Assembly (NCBI GenBank): GCA_050250955.1
Contig: JBFWNR010000004.1
Coordinates: forward strand, 310,001-374,000
Length of the DNA: 64,000 nucleotides
Reading direction: 5' to 3'
DNA from: CAWAYR01 sp050250955
GTDB taxonomy: Bacteria > Acidobacteriota > Vicinamibacteria > Vicinamibacterales > UBA2999
Shown here: positions 8,916 through 16,800 of the stretch, one piece after another
Layout: each line of letters opens with the position of its first letter
How positions within the stretch are numbered: position 1 is the first letter of the stretch
The notes under the pieces: model-generated
Databases searched by the model: none
Seen by the model: only the letters and a program-made list of their open reading frames with translations
Told to the model about the DNA's origin: nothing
Made by a program: the position numbers and the translations under genes

Positions 8916-8927
8916 ATCCGGTAGGAT
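8899..8927 (+). promoter_or_regulatory. Possible bamA promoter
   Basis: TTTCCA at 8899-8904 (four of six matches to the -35 consensus) and TAGGAT at 8922-8927, with a 17-base spacer. It overlaps the end of clpC and lies 73 bases before the bamA ATG. This is the best paired -35/-10 in the window, though still weak. Confidence 0.4.
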
Positions 8928-9000
8928 CGCAGGATTCGGGGCCCACGCCGACGCGCCCGTGTGGACCCGGCGCCGCCAGGTGCCCGCCGACGTGAGAACG

Positions 9001-11637
9001 ATGCGCAGCCTTCTGTTCGCAGTGCTGGCCGGATTGGCCGTCGGCGCGCCGGTCGCCTCGGCCGGGCAGGCGGCGCCCGCCCCGGTCGCGCCGGCGGCCC
9101 AGCCGGCCGTCAGGATGCCGCCGGCCGGGACCGGGCCGGTCATCCGCTTCCTCCAGCTCCGCTTCCATCCGGTCGACGAGTCGCTCATCGACCCGCAGAC
9201 CTACCTCTACTACATCCAGACCCAGCCGAGCCGCAGCAGCGACGGGGTCTGGGTGCCGTACGACGAGGGGGCCGAGGCCAGGCTGCGCGACGACTTCCGC
9301 CGCCTGTGGGGCACCAACTTCCTCGACAACCTGTGGATCGAGGTGCTCGACGAGCCCTACGACAACGGCGTCGTCGGCAAGCGCGTCGTCTTCAACATGG
9401 AGGAGCGGCCGCGGGTCAAGATCGTCGACTACACCGGGTCGAACAAGGTCGAGCGGACCAAGGTCGACGAGAAGATGAAGGAGGTCGGCGTGGCCCTGCG
9501 CCTCGATTCCTTCCTCGACGAGGGCGCGGTGCGCCGGGTCAAGGGCATCATCGCCGACATGATGGCCGAGAAGGGCTATCAGTTCGCCGAGATCACCTCC
9601 AACGTCGAGACGCTGCCCGGCGGCCCCAAGCTGGTGAAGGTCACCTTCGACGTCCAGGAGGGGCCCAAGGTCCGCATCCGGGAGATCGACTTCGTCGGCA
9701 ACACCGCCCTGGGCGACGGCACGCTGCGGCGCCGGATGAAGGAGACCAAGCAGCACGGCGCGTTCTCGTGGCTGACCGGCGGCGGCACCTACAAGGAAGC
9801 CAAGTTCGAGGAGGACGCCGATGCGGTGGTGGCGCACTACCGCAACAAAGGCTACATCGAAGCCCGGGTCGGCACCCCCGAACTGAAGACCCTCCAGGAC
9901 ACCGCCGACGGCAAGACCCGGTGGATCCAGGTGCGGATTCCGGTCACCGAGGGGCCGCGCTACCGGGTCGGCGAGTTCGACTTCAACGGCAACACGGTGG
10001 TCAAGTCCGAAGGCCTGCGCGCGCTCTTCAAGCTCCAGCGGGGCGACTGGTACAGCGAGAAGCGCATCCGTGACGGCCTGCAGAAAGCGCAGGAGGTCTA
10101 CGGCGGCGGCGGCTACTTCGAGTTCACCGGCTATCCCGACCTCAAGCCGCAGGGCGTGGCCCCGGCGCCGCTCGCGGGTCCGGCCGAGCCGACCGTCGAC
10201 GTGACGATGCAGATCCAGGAGGGCGAGCAGTACTTCGTCAACCGCATCACGTTCGTCGGCAACACGACGACACGCGACACGGTCGTGCGCCGGGAGATGC
10301 GCCTGGTCGAGGGCAGCACCTTCAACACCGAGGCGCTGAAGTACAGCGTCCGGCGGCTCAACCAGGTGGGCTACTTCAAGCCGCTCGAGGAAGGCCAGGG
10401 CGTCGACGTCAAGAAGACGCCGAACGAGAAGAACAAGGTCGATGTCACGCTCCGGCTCGAGGAGCAGAACCGCAACCAGCTGACCTTCGGCGCCGGCGTG
10501 TCGCAGTTCGAGGGCTTCTTCGGCCAGCTGTCGTTCCAGACCGCCAATTTCCTCGGTCGCGGCGAGAGCCTGACGGTGTCGCTGCAGGGCGGGTCGCGGG
10601 CCCAGAACTACCAGGTCGCGTTCACCGAGCCGTTCCTGTTCGACCGCAACATCACCGGCGGCGTCGACGTCTACCGCCGGCAGCTCAACTACATCAACCA
10701 GTTCACGCAGCAGTCGACCGGCGGCAACCTCCTCTTCGGGTTCCCGGTGGCCGACTTCTCGCGGCTGTTCGTCAACTACAGTTACGAGCAGGTGCGGGTG
10801 CTCGACCTGAACGACGCCTTCACCAACCCGACGCTGCTGGCGCAGAACCCCTTCCTCTACGATTCGCTGCTCATCGGCCAGGGCGGCAGCCGCACGATCA
10901 GCAAGATCGCGCCGAGCTTCTCGTTCAACACCGTCGACAACCCGATCTTCCCGTCGACCGGCCGGCGCCTGACGGCGTCGTTCGAGTACGCCGGACCGGG
11001 CGGCGACACCTTTTTCGTCAAGCCGACGCTGGAGGCGGTGGGCTTCTTCCGGCTGACGCCGCGCATGTCGGTCGGCAGCCGCGCCCAGGTGCAGTACATC
11101 CGCCCCTACGGCGACACCAAGCAGCTGCCGATCTTCGAGAAGCTGTTCCTCGGCGGCGAGTACAGCGTCCGCGGCTACGACATCCGCAGCATCGGCCCGC
11201 GCGACATCACCACCCGGCTGGTGCTGGGCGGCAACAAGAGCCTGCTCTTCAACGGCGAGTTCATCACCCAGATCGCCGGTCCGGTGCGCCTGGTGTTGTT
11301 CTACGACGCCGGCCAGGTCCGCGACATCGGCGAGGGCTTCGGCTGGCGCGAGGACATCCTCGACATCCTGCCGCCGCCGCTGCCGCTGCTCTACGATCCG
11401 CTGGCGTTCACCGGGCTGGTCGATCCGGATGCGCCGGGGGCGACGACGCAGTCGATCGGCAAGCAGTCGGCGTTCAAGACCTCGACCGGTGCCGAGATCC
11501 GGTTCTTCATGCCGGTACTGAACGTGCCGTTCCGGCTGATCTTCTCCTACAACCCGCAGCGCGGCGGCGTCTTCAACAACCAGCTGCAGCCGGCCCGCAA
11601 GTTCACGTTCCGGTTCGCCGTGGGCTCGACGTTCTAA
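9001..11637 (+). CDS. bamA: Outer membrane protein assembly factor BamA
   Basis: An 878-residue Omp85 protein that inserts beta-barrel proteins into the outer membrane. A signal peptide (MRSLLFAVLAGLAVGAPVASA) is followed by tandem POTRA domains up to about residue 430, recognisable by repeated ITFVGNTTTRD / IDFVGNTALGD / FDFNGNTVVKS starts, and a C-terminal barrel with many aromatic-ended strands, finishing in FRFAVGSTF with a terminal Phe. The conserved L6 motif appears as VRGYD near residue 725. I chose the ATG at 9001 because it begins the signal peptide; an in-frame GTG at 8959 would add charged residues in front of it. TamA is the alternative, but the POTRA content and the nearby skp and lpx genes favour BamA. 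Confidence 0.93.
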   Translation: MRSLLFAVLAGLAVGAPVASAGQAAPAPVAPAAQPAVRMPPAGTGPVIRFLQLRFHPVDESLIDPQTYLYYIQTQPSRSSDGVWVPYDEGAEARLRDDFRRLWGTNFLDNLWIEVLDEPYDNGVVGKRVVFNMEERPRVKIVDYTGSNKVERTKVDEKMKEVGVALRLDSFLDEGAVRRVKGIIADMMAEKGYQFAEITSNVETLPGGPKLVKVTFDVQEGPKVRIREIDFVGNTALGDGTLRRRMKETKQHGAFSWLTGGGTYKEAKFEEDADAVVAHYRNKGYIEARVGTPELKTLQDTADGKTRWIQVRIPVTEGPRYRVGEFDFNGNTVVKSEGLRALFKLQRGDWYSEKRIRDGLQKAQEVYGGGGYFEFTGYPDLKPQGVAPAPLAGPAEPTVDVTMQIQEGEQYFVNRITFVGNTTTRDTVVRREMRLVEGSTFNTEALKYSVRRLNQVGYFKPLEEGQGVDVKKTPNEKNKVDVTLRLEEQNRNQLTFGAGVSQFEGFFGQLSFQTANFLGRGESLTVSLQGGSRAQNYQVAFTEPFLFDRNITGGVDVYRRQLNYINQFTQQSTGGNLLFGFPVADFSRLFVNYSYEQVRVLDLNDAFTNPTLLAQNPFLYDSLLIGQGGSRTISKIAPSFSFNTVDNPIFPSTGRRLTASFEYAGPGGDTFFVKPTLEAVGFFRLTPRMSVGSRAQVQYIRPYGDTKQLPIFEKLFLGGEYSVRGYDIRSIGPRDITTRLVLGGNKSLLFNGEFITQIAGPVRLVLFYDAGQVRDIGEGFGWREDILDILPPPLPLLYDPLAFTGLVDPDAPGATTQSIGKQSAFKTSTGAEIRFFMPVLNVPFRLIFSYNPQRGGVFNNQLQPARKFTFRFAVGSTF

Positions 11638-11662
11638 CCGGGGTGGCCGGCGACCGGCGCGG

Positions 11663-12091
11663 CTACGGGTGGACGACTTCGACTTCGTAGTCCTGCGGTT
11701 CGACCACGGTGCCGACGTCGTAGATGCGCAGACACAGCGTGCCGACCGAGGTGGCGCGGCCGAGGATCGAGGCCGAGACGACCGCTCGGTCGTTGGCGAT
11801 GACCGCCTGGCACGACGTCCCGTTCCAGGTGCCGAGCGCCATGCCGAGCACCGTGGAGCTGTCGGGACTCACCGACCTCAGCGTGGCGACGACGTCGCCG
11901 CCGGCCGCCGAGATGACCGGGAACGGATGCGACGTGCCGCCGTTGCGGGTGAGGGTGCCGCTGAAGGTGTCGGTGACCGTGTCGGACGGCTCGGTCGGCG
12001 TGGAACCGGTGTCGGTGTTGTCGTCGTTGTCGCCGCATCCGGCGGCGATCAGGGAAAGCAGCAGCGTGCAGGCCAGCGTCACTCGGCGCAT
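11663..12091 (-). CDS. Small putative lipoprotein of unknown function
   Basis: A 142-residue protein with a lipoprotein-type signal sequence, MRRVTLACTLLLSLIAAGC, acylation expected at C19. A low-complexity Asp/Thr-rich linker follows (DNDDNTDTGSTPTEPSDT), then a beta-rich domain (SGTLTRNGGTSHPFPVISAAGGDVVATLRSV) with two cysteines (C94 and C120) that could form a disulfide. GAGG lies 6 bases before the ATG. It resembles small secreted proteins with a beta-sandwich after a Thr-rich linker, but I do not recognise the family. It lies on the opposite strand between bamA and skp, splitting a usually contiguous cluster. Confidence 0.75.
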   Translation of the reverse strand: MRRVTLACTLLLSLIAAGCGDNDDNTDTGSTPTEPSDTVTDTFSGTLTRNGGTSHPFPVISAAGGDVVATLRSVSPDSSTVLGMALGTWNGTSCQAVIANDRAVVSASILGRATSVGTLCLRIYDVGTVVEPQDYEVEVVHP

Positions 12092-12128
12092 CAGGTCCTC
12101 GAGGGCCGGGCGGGCCCGGAACCTTCCG

Positions 12129-12134
12129 ATCTTA
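12129..12134 (-). promoter_or_regulatory. Possible -10 box for the lipoprotein gene
   Basis: TAAGAT on the reverse strand, 37 bases before the ATG at 12091, with TTTACT 18 bases upstream as a possible -35. It overlaps the divergent skp promoter region. A perfect GC-rich palindromic stem, CCGGGC-GG-GCCCGG, lies in the leader between the box and the start codon. Confidence 0.35.
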
Positions 12135-12154
12135 CCCGGCCCGGCGTAGTAGAG

Positions 12155-12160
12155 TAAAAT
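12155..12160 (+). promoter_or_regulatory. Possible -10 box for skp
   Basis: TAAAAT, 37 bases before the chosen skp ATG at 12198. No clear -35 was seen. Confidence 0.35.
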
Positions 12161-12197
12161 GCCAAGGTTCTCGGCACAGCCGAAAGGGATGTCAGCA

Positions 12198-12830
12198 ATG
12201 AGACGTATGGTTCTGGCCGTTGGCCTCGTCGTGGTGACGGGCGCCGCTTCGTTCGCGCAGACGCCCGCGGCCCCCGCGCCGGCGACCGCCAAGCCGGCGG
12301 CCCCGGCTCCCGCCGCCGCGCAGCCCGAGGCGCTGCCGTTCCCCGAGGGGGCCAAGATCGCGTTCGTCGTGCTGCAGCGGGTCGTCGCCGAGTCGAACGA
12401 CGGCAAGCAGGCGAGCGCCAAGGTCCAGGCCCTCCAGCAGAAGAAGGTCGCCGAGCTCAACGAGCGGCAGAAGGCGCTCCAGGGCCTGCAGGAGAAGCTC
12501 GAGAAGAGCGGCGCGGTGATGAGCGAGGCGGCGCGCGGTGATCTGGCCAAGCAGGTCGAGCGCGCGCAGGTCGACCTGCAGCGCGCCACGCAGGACGCGC
12601 AGCAGGAAGTGCAGGAGCTCCAGCAGCAGCTGCAGGAGGAGTTCCAGCGGCGCATTGCCCCGATCATCGAGGCGGTGGGCAAGGAGCGCGGCCTGCACTA
12701 CATCTTCAACGGCCCGGATTCGGGTCTGGTCTGGGCGGATGCGGCCCTGGACATCACCGCCGACGTCGTCCGCAAGTTCGACGAGGCGGCCAAGGCGCCG
12801 GCCGCCGCGGCCAAGCCGCCCGGCCAGTAG
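12198..12830 (+). CDS. skp: OmpH/Skp-family periplasmic chaperone
   Basis: A 210-residue periplasmic protein of the OmpH family that holds unfolded outer-membrane proteins on the way to BamA. A signal peptide (MRRMVLAVGLVVVTGAASFA) is followed by an Ala/Pro linker, the Skp core start (KIAFVVLQRVVAESNDGKQASAK), and a long charged helical hairpin from about residue 65 to 150 rich in Gln and Glu (QEVQELQQQLQEEFQRRI). The ATG at 12198 was preferred to the one at 12189 because AAAGGG lies 9 bases before it and would abut the earlier ATG. A Pro/Ala-rich tail follows the ADAALDITADVVRKFD end of the family. Confidence 0.9.
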   Translation: MRRMVLAVGLVVVTGAASFAQTPAAPAPATAKPAAPAPAAAQPEALPFPEGAKIAFVVLQRVVAESNDGKQASAKVQALQQKKVAELNERQKALQGLQEKLEKSGAVMSEAARGDLAKQVERAQVDLQRATQDAQQEVQELQQQLQEEFQRRIAPIIEAVGKERGLHYIFNGPDSGLVWADAALDITADVVRKFDEAAKAPAAAAKPPGQ

Positions 12831-12907
12831 GCCGCCGCCCCACGCCTGCGTCAGGACGGGGGCCCCCGCGGGCCGCCGCCCGTCGCCTTCGTGCCGAGTC
12901 CCCACGC

Positions 12908-14161
12908 GTGAACTTCGCTCCCCTCCTCGAGCGGCAACGGCACCGGTTCCCGGCCGTGCTCGTCGACGTGGTGTCGCCGTCGGACGGCACCCGTCTCCAC
13001 GCCCACAAGACGGTCACCGTGGGCGAGGACTTCGTGCAGGGGCATTTCCCGGGGGTGCCGCTGCTGCCGGGCGTCCTGATGCTGGAGGCGCTGGTGCAGG
13101 CGGCGACGGTGCTCCTGCTCGGCGCCGCGGCGACGCCGGCCGCCGCCCGCGTCGAACTGCGGCGGGCGCGCGACGTCAAGTTCCGCCGGCAGGTCGTGCC
13201 CGGCGATCGGTTGAGTCTCGACGTCCGTCGGGGCCGGGCTCGCGGCCCGCTCGTCCGGGTCCACGCCAGCGCCGACGTCGACGGCGCGGTGGTCGTCGAA
13301 GCGGTGCTGACCCTCGCCGTGTCGCTTGGCGAGCCGGTCATCGACCCGTCGGCCACCGTGCATCCCGATGCGGTGATCGGCCCGGGGAGCGTCATCGGCC
13401 CCCACGCGGTCATCGGCTCCGGAGTCGTCCTCGGCCGCGAGGTCGTCATCGGCGCCTCGGCGGTGGTCGAGGGTGACACGAGCGTCGGCGACGGGACCCA
13501 CATCTTCCCGTTCGCGTCGGTCGGCCTGCAGCCCCAGGACTTGAAGTACCGCGGCGAGCGCACCACGGTGTCGATCGGCCGCCGCAACGTCATCCGCGAG
13601 TGCGTCACGATCCACCGCGGGACGGTCGGTGGCGGCGGCGCGACCGTCATCGGCGACCGCAACCTGATCATGGCCTACGCCCACATCGCCCACGACTGCC
13701 GGATTGGCAGCGACACCATCTTCGGTCCGGGTGCCACGCTGGGCGGCCACGTGACCGTCGAGGACGCGGCGCAGATCAGCGCCTATTCGGGCGTTCACCA
13801 GTTCTGCCGGGTCGGCCGCCATGCCTTCATCGGGGGCTATTCGGTCGTCACCAAGGACGCCTTGCCGTTCGCCAAGACCGTCGGCAATCGCGCCAGGGTC
13901 TACGGGCTGAACACCGTCGGTCTGGTGCGGCGCGGCTTCACGCCCGACGCCGTTCGGCGCCTGAAGCGCGCCTACCGCTACCTGCTCACCTCGAAGCTGA
14001 CGCCGGCCAGGGCGCTCGATCACATCGAAGCCGATCCGGCCATCGCCGGTCCCGAGGTGACCTACCTGGTGCAGTTCGTCCGCGCCTCGACGCGCGGCGT
14101 GACCTTGAAGCGCCCGACCAAGCGGAGCGACGCTGCCGACGACGCCGAGGACGGTTCGTGA
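12908..14161 (+). CDS. FabZ-LpxA fusion protein
   Basis: A 417-residue protein of two enzymes in one frame. Residues 1 to about 138 match FabZ, the 3-hydroxyacyl-ACP dehydratase: HFPGVPLLPGVLMLEALVQA contains the catalytic pair H46 and E60. From about residue 141 the left-handed beta-helix hexapeptide repeats of LpxA begin (PVIDPSATVHPDAVIGPGSVIG), with the catalytic region NLIMAYAHIAHDC and the C-terminal helical domain (FTPDAVRRLKRAYRYLLTSK). LpxA adds 3-hydroxyacyl chains to UDP-GlcNAc in lipid A synthesis. In most bacteria fabZ and lpxA are separate adjacent genes; here no stop or start separates them and both active sites look intact. The 3' end overlaps lpxI by 4 bases. Confidence 0.9.
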   Translation: MNFAPLLERQRHRFPAVLVDVVSPSDGTRLHAHKTVTVGEDFVQGHFPGVPLLPGVLMLEALVQAATVLLLGAAATPAAARVELRRARDVKFRRQVVPGDRLSLDVRRGRARGPLVRVHASADVDGAVVVEAVLTLAVSLGEPVIDPSATVHPDAVIGPGSVIGPHAVIGSGVVLGREVVIGASAVVEGDTSVGDGTHIFPFASVGLQPQDLKYRGERTTVSIGRRNVIRECVTIHRGTVGGGGATVIGDRNLIMAYAHIAHDCRIGSDTIFGPGATLGGHVTVEDAAQISAYSGVHQFCRVGRHAFIGGYSVVTKDALPFAKTVGNRARVYGLNTVGLVRRGFTPDAVRRLKRAYRYLLTSKLTPARALDHIEADPAIAGPEVTYLVQFVRASTRGVTLKRPTKRSDAADDAEDGS

Positions 14162-14988
14162 GACTCGGCCTCATCGCCGGCAACGGCCGGTTTCCGTTCC
14201 TGGTCCTCGACGCGGCCCGCAGCCTCGGCCACGACGTGACGGTGGTGGCAGTGAAGGAAGAGGCTGACGTCGGCCTGGAAGCGGTGGCGACGGCGGGGGC
14301 GCGGCCCTGTCCCTTCCACCGGGTGTCGGTCGGGCAGCTCGGCCGGTTCCTCGATCTGCTGGCGGACGCCGGGGTCACCCACGCGGTGATGGCCGGCCAG
14401 GTGAAGCACACCAAGATCTTCAGCGTGATGCCCGACCTGACGCTCATGCGGGTGCTCGGCCGGCTCCGCGCGCGCAACACCGACGCCCTCATCGGCGCGG
14501 TCGCCGACGTGATGCGCGAACGCGGCATCGAACTCATCGACTCGACGACGCTGCTGCAGCCACTGCTGGCCTCGCCGGGGCCGATGACGGCGCGGCCGCC
14601 GTCGCCGGCGGAGCGGGAGTCGCTGGCGTTCGGCTATCGCATGGCCGACGCGATCGCCGGCCTGGACATCGGCCAGACCATTGCCGTGAAGCACACCGCG
14701 GTGGTCGCCGTCGAGGCCATGGAGGGCACTGATGCCGTGATCGGCCGGGCCGCCGACCTGGCCGGACCGGGCGTGGTGATCGTCAAGGTGGCCAAGCCCA
14801 GGCAGGACATGCGGTTCGACGTGCCGGTGGTCGGCATCCCGACCGTGCAGGTGATGGCCCGGGCCGGCGCGACGCTGTTGTCGCTCGATGCCGGCAAGGC
14901 CCTGATGTTCGACAAGGCGGAGATGATCACAGCGGCCGACGGCGCCGGGATCGCGATCGTCGGCCGGCCAGTGGGAGAAGAGGCGTGA
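14158..14988 (+). CDS. lpxI: UDP-2,3-diacylglucosamine pyrophosphatase LpxI
   Basis: A 276-residue LpxI (DUF1009) protein, which hydrolyses UDP-2,3-diacylglucosamine to lipid X, replacing LpxH. The N-terminus RLGLIAGNGRFPFLVLDAAR and the later GQVKHTKIF, AVKHTAVVAVEAMEGTDAVI and KVAKPRQDMRFDVPVVGIPTV blocks are characteristic. The start is a GTG at 14158 overlapping the fabZ-lpxA TGA as GTGA; an ATG-led start would fall inside the conserved core. It continues the lipid A operon and overlaps the next gene, also through GTGA. Confidence 0.93.
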   Translation: MRLGLIAGNGRFPFLVLDAARSLGHDVTVVAVKEEADVGLEAVATAGARPCPFHRVSVGQLGRFLDLLADAGVTHAVMAGQVKHTKIFSVMPDLTLMRVLGRLRARNTDALIGAVADVMRERGIELIDSTTLLQPLLASPGPMTARPPSPAERESLAFGYRMADAIAGLDIGQTIAVKHTAVVAVEAMEGTDAVIGRAADLAGPGVVIVKVAKPRQDMRFDVPVVGIPTVQVMARAGATLLSLDAGKALMFDKAEMITAADGAGIAIVGRPVGEEA

Positions 14989-15932
14989 GTGCGGCGCTGC
15001 GAGTGGGAGTCGTCGGGGTCGGCCATCTCGGCCGGAACCACGCGCGGCTGCTGGCCACCATGCCGGGGGTGACCCTGGTCGGCGTGGTCGACCACAGCGA
15101 GACCCGGGCGCGCGAGGTCGCCGCTGTGGCCAACACCGCCGCCTTCACCGATCCGCGGGCGCTCGATGGCGCCGTCGACGCCGTGACCGTGGCGGTGCCG
15201 ACCGAGTCGCACCTCGAGGTCGCGCTGGGGTTCATCGACCGTGGGGTGCACGTGCTGGTCGAGAAACCGCTGGCGCGGACCGTGGAGGAGGCCGACCGGC
15301 TGGTCAGCGCCGCCGCCACCCGCGGTGTCACCCTGGCAGTGGGCCATACCGAGCGCTTCAACCCGGCCGTGGCTGCCGCGATGACCCGCCTCGACGGCCC
15401 GCGCTTCATCGAGGCGCACCGTCTCGGCACCTTCCCGGAGCGCAGCCTCGACATCGACGTGGTGTTCGATCTGATGATCCACGATCTGGACATCGTGCTG
15501 TCGATCGTTGGCGAGCCGACGGTGAGCGTGGAGGCGGTCGGCGTCCCGGTGCTGACGCCGCGCATCGACATCGCCAACGTGCGGCTGCGCTTCGCCGGCG
15601 GCTGCATCGCCAACCTGACGGCCAGCCGGATCAGCCGCGATCGCGTCCGCAAGATCCGTTTCTTCCAGCCCAAGGCCTACCTGTCGGTCGACTACGCCGC
15701 CCAGGAGGTCGAACACTGGACGCTCGGACCACCGGAGACGGGCAGCCCGCGGCCGTCGATCCTCGGCGGCAAGCTGGACGTCGTCAAGGACGAGCCCCTG
15801 CGCCGCGAACTCGAGGACTTCGTCGCCGCAATCGGCGAGCGCCGGATGCCACAGGTCAGCGGCGAGGCGGGGCGCGAAGCCCTGCGGCTGGCGGCGGTGA
15901 TCGTGGAGGGTATGCAGCATGGTCAGCAGTGA
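14985..15932 (+). CDS. Gfo/Idh/MocA-family oxidoreductase
   Basis: A 315-residue NAD(P)-dependent sugar dehydrogenase family member. The nucleotide-binding motif GVVGVGHLGRNHARLL is at residues 8-23, the catalytic-lysine motif VLVEKPLARTVEEAD near residue 90, and the substrate motif FDLMIHDLDIVLSI near residue 160. It starts at a GTG overlapping lpxI. This place, directly behind lpxA and lpxI, suggests a role with a UDP-sugar of lipid A. GnnA, which oxidises UDP-GlcNAc at C3 for amino-lipid A, belongs to this family, but its usual aminotransferase partner GnnB is not in the window. The precise substrate is therefore open. Confidence 0.85.
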   Translation: MSAALRVGVVGVGHLGRNHARLLATMPGVTLVGVVDHSETRAREVAAVANTAAFTDPRALDGAVDAVTVAVPTESHLEVALGFIDRGVHVLVEKPLARTVEEADRLVSAAATRGVTLAVGHTERFNPAVAAAMTRLDGPRFIEAHRLGTFPERSLDIDVVFDLMIHDLDIVLSIVGEPTVSVEAVGVPVLTPRIDIANVRLRFAGGCIANLTASRISRDRVRKIRFFQPKAYLSVDYAAQEVEHWTLGPPETGSPRPSILGGKLDVVKDEPLRRELEDFVAAIGERRMPQVSGEAGREALRLAAVIVEGMQHGQQ

Positions 15933-16800
15933 CGCACTGGCGGAGCTGGTCGAGCTCGTGACCGGGGCCCTCGACACCGGTGCCGACCTGCCCGCCGAGG
16001 CGCTGCGGGCCCTGGCGACGACGACCGACATCCTGGCGCTGGGGGCGCTCGCCGACGACGTCCGTCGAGCCCGGCACGGCGACGCCGCGACGTTCGTGCG
16101 GGTGCAGGTCCTGGAGCTCGGCGCGGCCGCCGGCTGGGGCGCGGTCGCCGACGGGGCGGCGGAAGTGCGAATCGCCGGGCGGCCGACGACGCTGGACGCG
16201 GCGGTCGCGGCGGTTCGTGAGGCGCGGGCGCTCGCCGACGGCCGCCCGGTCCGTGGTTTCTGGCTGGCGGACCTCGCCGCGCTGGGCGGCGACGCGTTCG
16301 CGGCACTGGCGGTGGCCGGGCTCTCCGGCGTCGCGTGTGTCGCGCCGTCGAGTGATGTCGCGGCCGTGCGGGCGGCCCGGACGGCCGGCCTGGCGGTCGA
16401 CGTCGTCGCCGCCGACGCGCCGGAGGCCGACCGCGTGGGCTGGCTGATCGCGGCGCGCCGTCTGGCGGCTGCCGTCGGTGAGATCCGTGCGATCGCGCCG
16501 CTGCCGCGGCGGCTGGATCCAGCGGCGCCGACCACCGGGTTCGACGACGTCCGCACCGTCGCGCTCGCCCGCCTGCTGGTCGGCCCGGTGCCCACCGTGC
16601 AGGTCGATTGGCAGGCCTACGGTCCCAAGCTCGCGCAGGTGGCCCTGGGTGTCGGCGCCGACGACCTCGACGCCGTGCCGGTCGTGGACGACCCGGCCCT
16701 CGGACCGCGCCGCGCCGCGGTCGAAGAGGTGCGGCGGAACATCGCCGCGGCGGGACTGGCCGCAGTGGAGCGCGACGGCAACTGGGCCGTGCGCGGGTGA
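15919..16800 (+). CDS. MqnE-like protein lacking the radical-SAM cysteine motif
   Basis: A 293-residue protein whose ends match the aminofutalosine synthase/MqnC family. Near the N-terminus LALGALADDVRRARHGD resembles the segment before the radical-SAM cluster in MqnE; the C-terminus has PTTGFDDVRTVALARLL, a VQVDWQAYGPKLAQVALGVGADDLD segment and AAGLAAVERDGNW, as in MqnE. Where CxxxCxxC should follow, the sequence reads FVRVQVLELGAAAGWGAVADG without cysteine; the only Cys in the protein is C140. It also appears shortened in the barrel. It starts at 15919, overlapping the upstream gene by 14 bases, and its stop overlaps mqnA. It may be a non-catalytic partner, an altered enzyme or a decaying gene. 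Confidence 0.75.
   Translation: MVSSDALAELVELVTGALDTGADLPAEALRALATTTDILALGALADDVRRARHGDAATFVRVQVLELGAAAGWGAVADGAAEVRIAGRPTTLDAAVAAVREARALADGRPVRGFWLADLAALGGDAFAALAVAGLSGVACVAPSSDVAAVRAARTAGLAVDVVAADAPEADRVGWLIAARRLAAAVGEIRAIAPLPRRLDPAAPTTGFDDVRTVALARLLVGPVPTVQVDWQAYGPKLAQVALGVGADDLDAVPVVDDPALGPRRAAVEEVRRNIAAAGLAAVERDGNWAVRG

Noticed and set aside
7179..9188. Long reverse frame opposite clpC
   Set aside because: Shadow frame with Asp/Gln/His-rich repetitive translation; clpC on the forward strand is fully conserved.
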